DNA of 64,000 bases from Sulfuriferula multivorans (GTDB lineage: Bacteria > Pseudomonadota > Gammaproteobacteria > Burkholderiales > Sulfuriferulaceae), in the NCBI RefSeq assembly GCF_003851125.1, contig NZ_BGOW01000038.1, forward strand, positions 1 through 64,000, given 5' to 3'. The translations under genes were made by a program, and so were the position numbers. Below the pieces are notes generated by a model. It saw only the letters and a list, made by a program, of their open reading frames with translations, was not told the origin of the DNA and did no database searches. Within the stretch, counting starts at the first letter, position 1. Each line of letters begins with the position of its first letter. Of the stretch, positions 1 to 8,422 are shown piece by piece.

Positions 1-1
1 G

Positions 2-64
2 GAGAAATCACCCGAGCGGGTGATAAAGTTCTTCCAGGATGCACGCGTAAAATATGCAGCATGA
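2..64 (+). CDS. C-terminal tail of an unidentified gene cut by the window edge
   Basis: An open frame runs from the left edge to a TGA at 62-64. It encodes about 20 residues ending FFQDARVKYAA. The residue mix looks like a real protein C-terminus, but the piece is too short to assign to a family. It lies upstream of the DUF1631 gene on the same strand, about 80 bp away. Another frame also stays open to 75, so the coding call is tentative. Confidence 0.35.
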   Translation, partial: EKSPERVIKFFQDARVKYAA

Positions 65-142
65 ATCACGGATAAATCAGGCCGGATCAATAAATAACAG
101 CACGAGCGGCGCCTGTGTTATCGAGATGAGGGAGATAGAGTC

Positions 143-2884
143 GTGACCGATCCAAAAGAGTTATTGATCGCTGCAAGGATCGAGTTTTTGCGCGCATATC
201 TGGATGCTTTTGATCAATTTCTTCCACAAAGCATTGAAAATGCATTTAAAAAAGCGGACAACAGCCGCTCTTCTCTGGAACAAAGCCATTATTTCACAGT
301 ACACGGCGTCCTGAGTGAGCGTCATGCCGAACTCAGACAACGGCTGCACGACAGTATGGACAAACTGCTTAATCGCAGTCTGCAAACGGCATACAGCACA
401 TTCCGTCCGGCTTTTTCAGGATCGGGGCATGAAGGTGTTTTGTCACTTGTAGAAACTTCAGTATTTGAAGGCGAACTGAAACTGGTTGCGTTTACTGATC
501 GTTTCCGCAATGAAGCGACAGAACAGCTGCGTGACTTGAATATCCGTATTGCCTTGTTGTTCGGTCAAGACGATATAAAAGAACGTGAAGTCCCATTCCG
601 CCCCTATCTGGTTTCGAGATCACTCGCCGACGCTTCGGAAAATATGGGTTTGCCAAACGAGTTAGTCCAAATACTGACACAATTATTGGCAACAGGCATG
701 GAAAGCACTATCGATGGCATTTATGCCAGCGTGAATGCATTCTTTGCGCAAAACGGCGTTGCGGCTGAATTGCCGCTTAGAATCAGGAAATCCCCCAACA
801 AAACGGCCCCAACAAAGTCCTCATACTCCGACGATCACGAATCAGTTGTTACAGACGGCAAGGATGCAACGCCATCGCCCGCCCAATACCGCCATAGCAC
901 CCAATCTGACGTAGATAACATAACCGGCAGAAATGCATCAACCACGGCGCCGGAACAGAGTGCAGAGCAGTTTCTGCAAACAATTAAAACCATGGCAAAC
1001 ACCGCATCGAACCAGCATGCCGCCCAAGCCGTAACGCACCCCAATGCTGGCATTGCCGATGGTGCCGCGAACGATGGAAGCGCATCGACGGGTGCAAATC
1101 AATCTACCCATCAGACAATATCGGCAGTCTCGCATGAACAAAAGCTTGATCAGTTGCTGAGCATGGTGAAGCGTTATAGTGAAACAGCGTCAGGTTTGGG
1201 CCATGTGTCAGGCTCCAGTGCGAGTGATGCCCATGGCGTGGAGCAGCCGGCAGGCACAGAGGCAACAAAGCCGACGCAAGCCAATAGGCCAGCATCATCA
1301 GGGTGGTTGAGTGGCGCTCAGAAGGTAGGACAGTTGCTACGCAAGCTACTGGGCAGTGGCGGCGTGCAGATACATCCTTCCGGTGTATCCAAATCCTATA
1401 TACCACCTGCTGCCGCCCGCGCATTAACCGTTCAACTGGCTCAATCGATAGATACACTTCTGCTAGAACGAACCCCTGCTACAGCCGACATGCTGGGAAG
1501 TAACGGTGAGATACGCAACCTGATTCTTGAGCAGCGCTCCAATCTTGAGGCGCAAACCCAGGAAGTCGATGAGCAAATGACCATCGATGTCGTAGCCATG
1601 CTGTTCGAGTTTATTTTGCGCGACAGCCAGGTGCCACCGGAGGTGCGCGCGCAGCTTGGCAGATTGCAGTTCCTGGTGTTGAAGCTGGCCTTGCGCGACC
1701 CCACGCTATTGACTCAAAAATGGCATCCCGTGCGCGTGCTGATCAATCGGATAGGTGCCATTTCTGTTGGGCTGAAGCAACTGGATCCGGACGGCGTCCG
1801 GATGAGCGCGAAAATTTGCCAGATCGTAGAAACATTGCTGAACGAAGCCGTCAACGATCTGGATACGTTTGCAACTTTGTTAGCCAGGTTGCTGGACGAT
1901 TTCGATGCGTTTGTAGCGGCGGAATTACGTAGCAAAGACGAAAAATTAAATCGTGCGGTCGAGGCAATAGAGAATGTACAAAGCCGGACGCTACGGTTTA
2001 CCCATGTCTGGGCGCAAATGGCGGAAATATTGTCGGGCCTCACACTCGACGCCTTTCTGCACGATTTCCTGTCCAACACATGGGTGCAAGTCATAGAGCG
2101 TGCCGAAAATATTGGCGTGGTACGCGCTGAACGATTTCGTTCACTGGTCCCCGACCTGGTCTGGAGCATTGCACCCAAGATAGATGAGCATGATCGCCAG
2201 GAAATGTCGGTGATATTGCCTATCATGATTCGTACCTTGCGCGAAGGTTTGGCGTTAATCGGCAGCCCGGAAACGCAGGAAAAGGAATTGCTGGACTGGC
2301 TATTTGATGCGCATACCCGTGCATTGCGCTCGATCAACGAGTCGTTTCAAATACCCTCCTTATCTTTGATGCACGACACCTTCGAGCGTCTGGTTAAAAA
2401 TGTGGCGGTTGAGCAGCCCCCGGCAACGGATATTCCGCAACGTGCTGCCGAAAAAGCCCTGATGGATGCGGCGATCAGACAATTGGACACCGATATTCAA
2501 TCGCTGGATTCTTATTTCGAGCCAGAAGAAACGTCTGCCAGCAAGGCTGATGAAGTGACCATCAGCAACGATGCCGGACCCTCCTCACAGGGGGCGGATG
2601 CCCGGTTTGACGAAAACATTACCGCACGTCTGCATAGTGGTATTTTTATCGAAATCAAATTAAGCAAAACCCCTAGCCGCGCCCGTTTAAGCTGGGTTAG
2701 CGCCGATGCGTCCAATTTGATATTAAGTCTGGATGAGCAGAACACGCCTGTACTGATGCGTCTGGGTGTATTCCGGCGCCTGGTAGCGAATCAACGGGTA
2801 CGATTCATTGAAGACCAGCCGCTTTTCGAACGGGCGGTACAGTCGTTGCTGGATTCGGCAGAGCAAATGGATCAGGTCGAGTAG
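143..2884 (+). CDS. DUF1631 family protein, 913 aa
   Basis: Large cytoplasmic-looking protein with no signal peptide or membrane segment. The overall pattern matches DUF1631 proteins of Beta- and Gammaproteobacteria, whose function is unknown: a helical N-terminal region (about 1-215), a low-complexity linker rich in Ala, Ser, Thr and Gln (about 220-390), a long helical middle, and a compact C-terminal segment after about 830 that could be a PilZ-like barrel. The PilZ idea is my inference and the usual RxxxR motif is not evident. The start at 143 is a GTG preceded by GGGAGATAGA, a good ribosome-binding site. The gene is convergent with the histidine kinase that ends at 2953. Confidence 0.8.
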   Translation: MTDPKELLIAARIEFLRAYLDAFDQFLPQSIENAFKKADNSRSSLEQSHYFTVHGVLSERHAELRQRLHDSMDKLLNRSLQTAYSTFRPAFSGSGHEGVLSLVETSVFEGELKLVAFTDRFRNEATEQLRDLNIRIALLFGQDDIKEREVPFRPYLVSRSLADASENMGLPNELVQILTQLLATGMESTIDGIYASVNAFFAQNGVAAELPLRIRKSPNKTAPTKSSYSDDHESVVTDGKDATPSPAQYRHSTQSDVDNITGRNASTTAPEQSAEQFLQTIKTMANTASNQHAAQAVTHPNAGIADGAANDGSASTGANQSTHQTISAVSHEQKLDQLLSMVKRYSETASGLGHVSGSSASDAHGVEQPAGTEATKPTQANRPASSGWLSGAQKVGQLLRKLLGSGGVQIHPSGVSKSYIPPAAARALTVQLAQSIDTLLLERTPATADMLGSNGEIRNLILEQRSNLEAQTQEVDEQMTIDVVAMLFEFILRDSQVPPEVRAQLGRLQFLVLKLALRDPTLLTQKWHPVRVLINRIGAISVGLKQLDPDGVRMSAKICQIVETLLNEAVNDLDTFATLLARLLDDFDAFVAAELRSKDEKLNRAVEAIENVQSRTLRFTHVWAQMAEILSGLTLDAFLHDFLSNTWVQVIERAENIGVVRAERFRSLVPDLVWSIAPKIDEHDRQEMSVILPIMIRTLREGLALIGSPETQEKELLDWLFDAHTRALRSINESFQIPSLSLMHDTFERLVKNVAVEQPPATDIPQRAAEKALMDAAIRQLDTDIQSLDSYFEPEETSASKADEVTISNDAGPSSQGADARFDENITARLHSGIFIEIKLSKTPSRARLSWVSADASNLILSLDEQNTPVLMRLGVFRRLVANQRVRFIEDQPLFERAVQSLLDSAEQMDQVE

Positions 2885-2952
2885 TTAAAATCGATCAGCG
2901 AAACAGGCGTGGCAATTGGTGAAGTGGATGGACATTTTTTTCCGGCTGCTTT

Positions 2953-4275
2953 TTATGCCTTTTCAATAACGGAAGGTATTATCGGAATATGCACCTCCGC
3001 GCTCAGCCCCCCGCCGGTGCGCAGCAGCAGCAACACCTGCCAGTGGTTGGCTTGCGCCAGTTGCTGGGCGATGGACAAACCCAATCCGCTACCGCCGGTC
3101 GCCTTGTTGCGCGATGTTTCCAACCGGTAGAATGGCCGGAATACCGCTTCGATCTGGTCCGGCGGAATCCCCGGACCGCGATCCATGATGCGGATTTTCG
3201 CAACGCCTGGAGTACACAGGCATTCCAGCGTAATGGGCTGGCGGTTGCCATAGCGCAGCGCGTTCTCGATCAAATTCGATACCACCCGGCGCAACGAATT
3301 CGGCCCAACTGCGGCCATGCAGGCGTTTTGTGCCTTCCATTCCACCACCCCCCCACCACGGCGAGCGTCCTCGGCCAGTTCATCGAGCAACACATTCAGG
3401 TCAAGCATTTGCACCGGCTCTGCCTGCAAGCCCCGCGACAGCTCAAGAAAGCTGCCAATCAGGCGGTTCATTTCTTCCAGGTCGTGCTCAATTTGCCCGA
3501 TCAGGCGTGCATCCGCATCTTGCGGCAACATGGCCAGGGCCAGCCGCATACGCGCGATCGGCGTACGCAAATCATGCGAGATTCCAGCCAGCAGGGTAGT
3601 ACGGTTGGCTAGCAAAGCCTGAACCTCATTCGCCATGCGGTTGAAGGCGCGGGTCAGCGAAACCAGCTCGGTGGCGCCGGACTCAGGCAGCGGCTGGGGC
3701 ATTTGCCCTTGTCCCACCTCACCTGCCGCCGAACCCAGCCGCACCAGCGTACGGCTGATGCGCCGCACCATGACCAAGGCAGTCAGCCATGTCAGCAAGG
3801 CACCCAGGCTAACCAGTCCGACCGCGGCCAGCGGAGATTGCACGCCGTAGCGGTCCCGCTCGAACCCAATACGAATAAGGTGTCCGCCCATACGCATTTC
3901 TGCCCAGACCCAGCCGTTTTCGCCGGCTTTGAGCACGATATCCTGCCCGGTACGGCGGCTGAGCGATTGTTCGATGTAGCTGCTATTCAGAAAACTGTCG
4001 GCGCGCGCTGCCAGCGGCGCATCCACGCGCTTGATGAGCAAATGGTGGTGTACGGCAAGCTCACGCTCGAAATAAGGCCGGGTTTCCGGGGGTAATTCCA
4101 CCCAGGTCTGTACTGACAACACCATCAATCCAGCCAGATCATCGGCTGAACGCAGCGCCATCGGCTTGAGTATCGTGACGGCCACCAGCGCCAGCGCGGT
4201 GATCTGAAAGACCAGGAAAGCCAGCCCGAGTATCGCGGCAGTGCGCCCAAACAACGAAGCTGGCCAAAGCCTCAT
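2953..4275 (-). CDS. envZ: EnvZ-like sensor histidine kinase, 440 aa
   Basis: Inner-membrane two-component sensor of the EnvZ type. Membrane segments lie at about 13-36 and 149-170 and bracket a periplasmic sensor loop of roughly 110 residues. A HAMP region follows at about 171-223. The H-box GISHDLRTPIARMRLA places the phosphorylated histidine at residue 234. The ATPase domain has the N box (NLIENALRYG), DRGPGIP and GGSGLGLSIA. The gene overlaps the 3' end of the upstream response regulator by 4 bp (ATGA), so the two are translationally coupled and probably cognate partners. Whether it senses osmolarity, as in enterics, cannot be told; calling it envZ is by family resemblance. Confidence 0.88.
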   Translation of the reverse strand: MRLWPASLFGRTAAILGLAFLVFQITALALVAVTILKPMALRSADDLAGLMVLSVQTWVELPPETRPYFERELAVHHHLLIKRVDAPLAARADSFLNSSYIEQSLSRRTGQDIVLKAGENGWVWAEMRMGGHLIRIGFERDRYGVQSPLAAVGLVSLGALLTWLTALVMVRRISRTLVRLGSAAGEVGQGQMPQPLPESGATELVSLTRAFNRMANEVQALLANRTTLLAGISHDLRTPIARMRLALAMLPQDADARLIGQIEHDLEEMNRLIGSFLELSRGLQAEPVQMLDLNVLLDELAEDARRGGGVVEWKAQNACMAAVGPNSLRRVVSNLIENALRYGNRQPITLECLCTPGVAKIRIMDRGPGIPPDQIEAVFRPFYRLETSRNKATGGSGLGLSIAQQLAQANHWQVLLLLRTGGGLSAEVHIPIIPSVIEKA

Positions 4276-4985
4276 GCAGCTGCGCCTTTCGGCGCAAACA
4301 AGTAGCCCTGCCCCCAGACGGTACGAATGAATACCGGATTGGCCGGATCGGGCTCGATTTTGCGGCGCAGACGGGTGACGCGCACATCTATGCTGCGGTC
4401 GAACGGATCGCGCTCGTAGCCTTTGATCATGTCCATCAGGCTATCACGGGTCAGCACGCGGTTAGGATGCTCGACAAAAATACGCAAAATGGCGAATTCG
4501 GCCGTGGTAATCGGTATTTCTTCACTGTCGCGCAGCAGGCGCTGGGCGTCCAGATCCAGGCTGAACGGACCAAAGCTGGCAATGTTGTTTGTGACCGTCT
4601 CGGCGGGAATCGCCTGTTTACGACGCAGCACCGCACGAATACGAGCCAGCAATTCGCGCGGGTTGAATGGTTTTGGCATGTAATCGTCCGCACCAACCTC
4701 CAGCCCGACGATACGATCAATATCCTCACCCCGCGCTGACAGCATGATGATGGGCAACGCCGTGCTGGCGCGCAGACGACGTGCAATCGACAGACCGTCT
4801 TCACCGGGCATCATCAGGTCGAGGATAACCAGATCCGGGCTTATCCGGGTTAACTCTTCGTCCATTTTTCCGCCATCGGCAGCACACGTGACTGTATAGC
4901 CCTGGCTGGTAAGATATTGCTCAAGCAGCGAGCGTAGCCCGGCGTCGTCGTCCACGACCAGAATGTGTTCTTGGGTATTTTCCAT
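4272..4985 (-). CDS. ompR: OmpR-family response regulator, 237 aa
   Basis: DNA-binding response regulator paired with the EnvZ-like kinase. The receiver domain (about 6-120) has the acidic pocket VVDDD, the phosphoacceptor Asp56 in VILDLMMPG, and a downstream KPF motif. A winged-helix Trans_reg_C domain fills the C-terminus, with the RVTRLRRKIEPDP recognition-helix region typical of OmpR. The frame is open 13 codons further upstream, but I prefer the ATG giving MENTQEHILVVDD because response regulators start this close to the first strand. Tandem GTTACA repeats upstream suggest autoregulation. Confidence 0.9.
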   Translation of the reverse strand: MENTQEHILVVDDDAGLRSLLEQYLTSQGYTVTCAADGGKMDEELTRISPDLVILDLMMPGEDGLSIARRLRASTALPIIMLSARGEDIDRIVGLEVGADDYMPKPFNPRELLARIRAVLRRKQAIPAETVTNNIASFGPFSLDLDAQRLLRDSEEIPITTAEFAILRIFVEHPNRVLTRDSLMDMIKGYERDPFDRSIDVRVTRLRRKIEPDPANPVFIRTVWGQGYLFAPKGAAA

Positions 4986-5025
4986 GCCGCCAATATACAA
5001 CTGTCCAGACCGATTTAGCCACACA

Positions 5026-5041
5026 GTTACACACTGTTACA
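5026..5041. promoter_or_regulatory. Tandem GTTACA repeats, possible OmpR-family binding site
   Basis: GTTACA occurs twice, at 5026-5031 and 5036-5041, one helical turn apart. The stretch TACACACTGTTACA resembles the RstA-type consensus TACATNTNGTTACA with two mismatches. It lies between the divergent response regulator and the exported small protein. OmpR-family proteins typically bind direct repeats spaced about 10-11 bp, so this is a reasonable candidate for autoregulation or control of the divergent gene. The assignment is inference. Confidence 0.4.
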
Positions 5042-5132
5042 GTTTTATGCTGATTGGAAATGCTTTTGCAAGCTCTATCGTCCATTATGCAATTGTGGAT
5101 TCAGAAACCGGATCACGGATAAGGAGTGAATC

Positions 5133-5456
5133 ATGAAAATACGCAACTTGATTGCTTTTGTTTCCCTCGGCCTTAGTCTGGGCGCGACGATGCCAGCATT
5201 TGCTGACACGTCTTTTAATACTGGCCCGGCGCTGAATAACGCCGCTCAAGTTTTGCTGGCAAGCCGCGACGGCGATAATGAAGCGCGCGGTAATGGCCGG
5301 GATCAAGCGGACCGACGCAGTAATGGCGACAGTGGCAGGCTGCAATATGAAGGGCGCCGCGACGAGCGTCAGGGCCGTTTTGGTTACGGTTTTGAGCGCC
5401 GCCAGGAACACGATCAGCGTCAGCCGAACAATGGACGGGACCGTCAGCAAAACTGA
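5133..5456 (+). CDS. Small exported, highly charged low-complexity protein, 107 aa
   Basis: I do not recognise a family. A Sec signal peptide is clear: MKIRN, a hydrophobic core, then PAFA-DTS with cleavage near residue 25. From about residue 45 the mature part is almost entirely Arg, Asp, Gly, Gln and Asn, and so probably disordered in the periplasm. AAGGAG lies 6 bp before the ATG. The gene is divergent from the OmpR-like regulator and 43 bp upstream of another exported protein, so the two may form one envelope-stress transcript. Confidence 0.7.
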   Translation: MKIRNLIAFVSLGLSLGATMPAFADTSFNTGPALNNAAQVLLASRDGDNEARGNGRDQADRRSNGDSGRLQYEGRRDERQGRFGYGFERRQEHDQRQPNNGRDRQQN

Positions 5457-5499
5457 CCTCAGTCAATGCGTGTCACGTTTGCATACAAGGAGAAAAATC

Positions 5500-6030
5500 A
5501 TGCATACCCCAAAAATCATCGTCTCCGCCATGCTGCTGGCAACCACTTCCACGGTTGCGCTGGCTGATCCCGGAATGAGCTTTACCGACCGTGCGCAAGT
5601 GGTCTCATCCACGCCGATCTATCAGCAGGTAAACGAGCCGCATCGCGAGTGCTGGACCGAAACCGTCGGGGGTGAATCCCGGAGTGGTGACCATTCATAT
5701 GGGGGCGCCATAGTCGGAGGCCTGATAGGCGGCCTGCTTGGCAATACTGTGGGCCAGGGTAACGGACGCACTGCCGCTACGGCAGTGGGAGCGGTTACCG
5801 GCGCCATGGTGGGTGACAATATCGGCAACCGCGACAGTTATGGTTACCAGCCACGCCAGGTGGAGCGCTGCCGGGTGCAGGACAATTATCGTCAGGTCGT
5901 ATCCGGCTACAACGTGGTGTACCGCTATCGCGGCCGCGACTTTACCACCACTATGCCTTACGATCCGGGCAACACTCTGAATCTCAACGTGAGCGCAACC
6001 GTGGCGCAAAATCAGGGCAACAACTGGTAA
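5500..6030 (+). CDS. Glycine-zipper 2TM-domain surface-antigen-like protein, 176 aa
   Basis: Exported protein related to the Rickettsia 17-kDa surface antigen/YmgG group. It has a signal peptide (MHTPKIIVSAMLLATTSTVALA). A glycine-zipper segment at about residues 67-110 has repeated GGxxGG/GxxxG spacing (GGAIVGGLIGGLLGNTVGQG), predicted to insert in or associate with the outer membrane. The C-terminal part has a conserved RCRVQDNYRQVVSGYNVVYRYRGRDF pattern split here by positions only. The frame is open 74 codons further upstream, but that extension overlaps the preceding gene; AAGGAGAAAAATC before ATG 5500 fixes the start. Confidence 0.82.
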   Translation: MHTPKIIVSAMLLATTSTVALADPGMSFTDRAQVVSSTPIYQQVNEPHRECWTETVGGESRSGDHSYGGAIVGGLIGGLLGNTVGQGNGRTAATAVGAVTGAMVGDNIGNRDSYGYQPRQVERCRVQDNYRQVVSGYNVVYRYRGRDFTTTMPYDPGNTLNLNVSATVAQNQGNNW

Positions 6031-6067
6031 TCACACCGCTGCCGGCGCGATACTCCCACACGGCTTG

Positions 6068-7306
6068 CTAGGATTGCGGCGTCTCGTCGTCCTGTGCCGC
6101 ACCCAACGCATGACGAATTGCCTGCAGGCGTGCGGCGTGGATACGCTCCCCGACATCGCCCGCTTCGCCGCTACGCGCAATCGCCCCGGCATCTACGCCT
6201 TGCGCGGCTGTCAAAGCTGTACGCAGGTGATCCGCAGCTGGATAATCGCAGGTTTCAAAACCCGGCCGGCCGCGTGCGTCGCATTCGCAGGCTTGCAAAA
6301 ATTGCTCAAAGCGCTCCGGCCGACGCAAGGCGTCCGTGGCTTCCAGCATATTAATGATGGTAACGGCGCGCAACTGTAAGGCACGGTGAACGTCGCCATG
6401 ATAGCGTGCGGTGATCAGCGCCAGATCGCGGCATTCGTTAGGCACCCGGATACGTTGGCATAACGCCTTGACCAGCCCCACGCTGCGCGCCTCGTGGCCA
6501 TGATGGCGCGGCCATTCCTCGCGCGGTGTGGTGCCCTTGCCAAGGTCATGGGTCAGTGCGGCGAAACGCACCGCCAGCGTGTAATTTTGGGAAGCTGCAT
6601 AATCCACCACCTGCATCACGTGGATGCCGGTATCAATTTCGGGGTGGTATTGCGGCGGTTGCGGCACACCGAACAGACGATCTACTTCGGGCATGATCCG
6701 CGCCAGGGCGCCGCAGGCACGCAGGGTTTCGAACATGCGTGACGGCTGTGCTTCCATCAGGCCGCGCGCCAACTCCTGCCAGACACGTTCCGGCACCAGA
6801 TGATCGACCTCTCCGCTGCTGACCATTTCGGACATCAACGCCATGGTTTCGGGTGCGATGGAAAAATCGGTAAAACGCGCCATGAAACGCGCCACGCGCA
6901 AAACCCTGACCGGGTCTTCAACGAATGCGGCGCTGACATGACGCAATACGCGTGCCTCTATATCGCGGCAGCCATCATATGGATCGATCAATTCGCCCGA
7001 TTCGGCTTTGGCGATGGCGTTGATGGTGAGATCGCGCCGGGCGAGATCCTGCTCCAGCGTAACCTCGGGGGCAGCGCTCACTTCAAATCCTTTATAACCC
7101 CGCGTGGTCTTGCGCTCGGTGCGGGCGAGCGCGTATTCATCATGCGTAACGGGGTGTAAAAAAACCGGGAAATCGCGTCCAACTGGTTGGTAACCCAGTT
7201 GGGCCATGGCCTCCGGGGTACTGCCAACCACCACGTAATCACGGTCCTGGACGGGCAGGCCGAGCAACTCGTCCCGCACGGCACCGCCCACCGCGTAGAT
7301 CTGCAT
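6068..7306 (-). CDS. cca: Multifunctional CCA protein: tRNA nucleotidyltransferase, 412 aa
   Basis: Adds or repairs the 3' CCA end of tRNAs. The class II nucleotidyltransferase head starts with GGAVRDELLG (residues 7-16) and the catalytic pair D21 and D23 (DRD), followed by the RRDLTINAIA motif. The tail carries an HD-type phosphohydrolase domain (ALTHDLGKG, around residue 225), as in E. coli Cca, which repairs 2',3'-cyclic phosphates. The length matches that enzyme. It lies 8 bp downstream of the NDUFA9-like gene on the same strand. Confidence 0.95.
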   Translation of the reverse strand: MQIYAVGGAVRDELLGLPVQDRDYVVVGSTPEAMAQLGYQPVGRDFPVFLHPVTHDEYALARTERKTTRGYKGFEVSAAPEVTLEQDLARRDLTINAIAKAESGELIDPYDGCRDIEARVLRHVSAAFVEDPVRVLRVARFMARFTDFSIAPETMALMSEMVSSGEVDHLVPERVWQELARGLMEAQPSRMFETLRACGALARIMPEVDRLFGVPQPPQYHPEIDTGIHVMQVVDYAASQNYTLAVRFAALTHDLGKGTTPREEWPRHHGHEARSVGLVKALCQRIRVPNECRDLALITARYHGDVHRALQLRAVTIINMLEATDALRRPERFEQFLQACECDARGRPGFETCDYPAADHLRTALTAAQGVDAGAIARSGEAGDVGERIHAARLQAIRHALGAAQDDETPQS

Positions 7307-7314
7307 GATGGTGA

Positions 7315-8352
7315 TCAGCGCCCGGCGCGATTGCGGAACGCCTGATAGCGCCCGCGCGGGTGACTATCACGGAGATACTCGGGAGCGATCGCTTCCAGTG
7401 CTGCGGGCTTGTAGCTTGCAGGCGACGGGAATTCACCGCTGCAAATATTATCCACTTGCATGGCAAAGTAATTGTCGCGCGTCATGATTTTTTTGCCCGG
7501 CTTGTATTCCATCGCCCATGCCTGCCAATAAGACATCATGTCGCACAACGCAATAATCCGGGGATGCGCGCCTACTGTGTGACCGGCCAATTCCACCAGT
7601 TCCTGCAGCGTGTAAACCCTGGGACCGCACAAGTCATAGGTCTGGCCAAAGCTGGCAGTGTCGCCCAGCGCACTGACAAAGGCGCGCGCCACATCTTCCA
7701 CCCATACCGGCTGAAAACGTGCGTGTGCATTGCCCAGTGGAACAAGAGGAAAAGTCTGGGTCAGGGCGGCAAACAGGGTGAGGAAGCTATCGCCTCGACC
7801 AAAAATCACCGAAGGCCTGAAAATCGTGGTGTAAAGTCTGGCACCCCGCACGAACTTGGGGCCATCCAGGTACCAGCGCTCATTATCCGAATGCGGCATA
7901 CCCGCCTCGCGCACCAGCGCTTCGCCTATCCCTTTGGAGCGCTGATAGGCGCTATTGGAGGTGCCTGTAGCACCCAGTGCGCTCATGTGCAATAGACGCT
8001 GGATACCGTGTTCGGTGCAGGCATGCACTATCTTGCGCGGCAGCTCGACATGGACCCGTTGAAAATCACCGCGCCGCGCGGAGGGCTTGTCCGTGCGCCC
8101 CGGACGCGTTTCGTGCAGGATGCCGACCAGATTGATGACTGCATCCATGCCAAGAAAATACTGCTTGAGTTGTGCCGGGTCGTGGATATCAGCGTCAATC
8201 ACCTCCACGGTAGGCAATACGATCAGGTCTTTGGCGCGCTCACGGTTGCGCGTGAGTACGCGCACTTTGCATCCTTGTGCAGCGAGCATGCGCACAATAT
8301 TGGCCCCGACAAAACCGCTGCCGCCCAACACACAGATATTCTTGAATTTCAT
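7315..8352 (-). CDS. NAD(P)-binding NDUFA9/complex-I-39-kDa-like oxidoreductase, 345 aa
   Basis: Atypical short-chain dehydrogenase of the family related to the NDUFA9 accessory subunit of complex I. The Rossmann motif GGSGFVGANI is at residues 9-18, followed by RVLTRN. A DAVINLVGIL motif and YQRSKGIGEALVRE correspond to the Tyr/Lys region of extended SDRs. In bacteria such proteins are often linked to ubiquinone biosynthesis or NADH-quinone reductase, but the substrate is not evident here. Immediately followed by cca. Confidence 0.82.
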   Translation of the reverse strand: MKFKNICVLGGSGFVGANIVRMLAAQGCKVRVLTRNRERAKDLIVLPTVEVIDADIHDPAQLKQYFLGMDAVINLVGILHETRPGRTDKPSARRGDFQRVHVELPRKIVHACTEHGIQRLLHMSALGATGTSNSAYQRSKGIGEALVREAGMPHSDNERWYLDGPKFVRGARLYTTIFRPSVIFGRGDSFLTLFAALTQTFPLVPLGNAHARFQPVWVEDVARAFVSALGDTASFGQTYDLCGPRVYTLQELVELAGHTVGAHPRIIALCDMMSYWQAWAMEYKPGKKIMTRDNYFAMQVDNICSGEFPSPASYKPAALEAIAPEYLRDSHPRGRYQAFRNRAGR

Positions 8353-8385
8353 GCCGGTTCCTGAAGAGAAAGCTTACAAAGCCGT

Positions 8386-8404
8386 GGATTTTAACCTAAA
8401 ATCC
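8386..8404. repeat. Small inverted repeat GGATTTTA-ACC-TAAAATCC
   Basis: Perfect 8-bp arms around a 3-bp centre, just upstream of the NDUFA9-like start (minus strand) and next to the terminator-like hairpin of slt. It could be an operator or simply part of the terminator T-run context. Confidence 0.35.
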
Positions 8405-8422
8405 GCACCCGCTGGAGCGGGT
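8396..8422 (-). terminator. Probable rho-independent terminator of slt
   Basis: Read on the minus strand, ACCCGCT-CC-AGCGGGT forms a 7-bp GC-rich stem (8407-8422) overlapping the slt stop codon. It is followed by GCGGATTTTA with a short T run. The loop is only 2 nt and the T-run is short and offset, so efficiency is uncertain. Confidence 0.45.

Noticed and set aside
5278-5499. Upstream extension of the glycine-zipper gene
   Set aside because: It overlaps the preceding exported gene in another frame and has no ribosome-binding site, whereas ATG 5500 has one plus a clear signal peptide.
8386-8404. GGATTTTA...TAAAATCC as a dedicated operator
   Set aside because: It is short, and the second arm merges with the terminator's T-rich flank; kept only as a repeat.
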